Shown here: positions 30,530 through 31,194 of the stretch, one piece after another
Numbering within the stretch: position 1 is the stretch's first letter
Layout of the letters: every line of letters begins with the position of its first letter
Assembly (NCBI GenBank): GCA_937996825.1
Contig: CALKUJ010000149.1
Span: 1-31,194, forward strand
DNA: 31,194 nt
Origin: an uncultured Polynucleobacter sp.
GTDB lineage: Bacteria; Pseudomonadota; Gammaproteobacteria; Burkholderiales; Burkholderiaceae
Reading direction: 5' to 3'
Translations under genes and position numbers: made by a program
The notes under the pieces: model-generated
What the model was told of the DNA's origin: nothing
The model's input: the letters and a program-made list of their open reading frames with translations, nothing else
The model's database searches: none

Positions 30530-31194
30530 ATGCCTAAAACTTTTATCGTTCCGAGTGCCATTCTCGATATCAAACGACTCCCATCACTTCTTAAAGTGGG
30601 AGGTTTTTGTGCTTCTTTTTCTCTGATCTCGGTGGTTTTAGCCCAAGATGTTTTGCCCAAGGAAGATGCCCTCAAACTCAAGTTAGCCGACCAATTATTG
30701 GTAAGACCGATCGTTCCTGATGACGTTGCGCCAACTTTTACCTCGTCCAAGCAATTAGACGGAATCATGGATCGACAAATGCGCTTAGAGGGCGATGCAG
30801 TCATCCGAAGAAATCGCACTGTGATCAAGGGCGATTTAATCATTTATGACCCAGATACAGACATTGCTGATATTGATGGCAATGCCACATTGTTAAAAGA
30901 CTCCACCTCCTTCAAAGGTCCAAAAGCAAAAATCAAGATTGATGCTCAAGAGGGCTGGATAGATGAGCCAGACTATGAACTGAGAGATATTGGTGGCAGT
31001 GGCAAGGCTCGTCGGGTTGAATTCAAAGAGAACAATGAAATTGAATTTGAAAATTTAACCTACAGTACTTGTAGACCTGAAAATCTAGATTGGTATTTAA
31101 CAGCCAGTCGTATGGAAGTTGAGCAGGACACTCAATCAGCAGTTGGTACCAATGGAGTCCTTCATTTTTTTAATATCCCCGTCTTGTACTCCCC
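30530..31194 (+). CDS. lptD: LPS-assembly outer membrane protein LptD, N-terminal part (3'-truncated by window edge)
   Basis: LptD is the outer-membrane beta-barrel that, with LptE, inserts lipopolysaccharide into the outer leaflet. From ATG 30530 the frame is open to the window end (221 codons). A signal peptide with a long N-region is visible (hydrophobic FCASFSLISVVLA, cleavage plausible before QDVLP). The OstA/LptA-like periplasmic domain follows (about 75-165), with GIMDRQMRLEGDAVIRR, GDLIIYDPDTD, GNATLL and RRVEFKENNEIEFENLTYST. The start of the conserved LptD domain then appears: TYSTCRPENLDWYLTASRME and FFNIPVLYSP. The Cys in STCRP corresponds to the disulfide-forming N-terminal cysteine region. 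Divergent amgK-murU is the usual neighbour. Confidence 0.93.
   Translation, partial: MPKTFIVPSAILDIKRLPSLLKVGGFCASFSLISVVLAQDVLPKEDALKLKLADQLLVRPIVPDDVAPTFTSSKQLDGIMDRQMRLEGDAVIRRNRTVIKGDLIIYDPDTDIADIDGNATLLKDSTSFKGPKAKIKIDAQEGWIDEPDYELRDIGGSGKARRVEFKENNEIEFENLTYSTCRPENLDWYLTASRMEVEQDTQSAVGTNGVLHFFNIPVLYS

Noticed and set aside
30526..30843. Minus-strand open frame of 105 codons at the right end
   Set aside because: It lies opposite the lptD signal peptide and OstA domain, which are clearly the coding frame.
1..31194. Search for CRISPR arrays, insertion sequences, integrases, toxin-antitoxin pairs and tRNA genes
   Set aside because: None seen: no spaced direct repeats, no transposase or integrase motifs, no cloverleaf with CCA end. 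The window is core housekeeping sequence.

Overview
The window is a gene-dense stretch of a chromosome from a betaproteobacterium of the order Burkholderiales. By eye its moderate A+T richness and gene order suggest Polynucleobacter or a close relative. This rests on the neighbourhood (DUF971-ubiE-Tim44-ubiJ-ubiB-DUF502-aspS-nudB; rplM-rpsI-argC-erpA; dusB-fis; amgK-murU beside lptD) and on recognisable protein families. No database search was possible. I see no insertion sequence, prophage, CRISPR array, integrase or tRNA. This is core, vertically inherited sequence, not an accessory island.

Layout. Bases 2-14511 (+ strand) hold the 3' part of a large FAD/Fe-S dehydrogenase, then DUF971, ubiE, a Tim44-domain membrane protein, ubiJ, ubiB, a DUF502 membrane protein, aspS, a nudB-type Nudix hydrolase, a cardiolipin-synthase-like phospholipase D, an ATM1-type ABC exporter, a glycerate 2-kinase and pyrC. 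The RNase P RNA gene rnpB (about 14513-14832) abuts pyrC. An OsmC-family gene follows on the minus strand. The 376-base gap at 15269-15644 is not empty: it carries a promoter, a possible small RNA ending in a strong intrinsic terminator, a second promoter and a structured leader for rplM-rpsI. Next come a terminator, argC and erpA (+), anmK (-), tyrS and a histidine phosphatase (+).

From 30499 back to 21111 ten minus-strand genes are closely packed and probably largely co-transcribed: amgK, murU, pepP, ubiH, dusB, fis, purH, ruvC, ruvA, ruvB. lptD starts divergently at 30530 and runs off the right edge.

Shared pathways. UbiE, UbiJ, UbiB and UbiH are ubiquinone biosynthesis steps. AnmK, AmgK and MurU are three enzymes of the MurNAc recycling route known from Pseudomonas (anhMurNAc to MurNAc-6-P; MurNAc to MurNAc-1-P to UDP-MurNAc). 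RuvABC resolve Holliday junctions. AspRS carries the His associated with non-discriminating enzymes, implying tRNA-dependent Asn synthesis.

No clear novel defence or mobile system is present. The observations most worth checking are: (1) ubiJ, whose conserved N-terminus extends about 35 codons upstream of the first ATG/GTG/TTG and contains a perfect 12-bp inverted repeat, suggesting a non-canonical start; (2) a predicted ~100-nt RNA with a CUCCUCC segment and a textbook terminator upstream of rplM; (3) a hairpin at the very 5' end of the predicted rplM leader.
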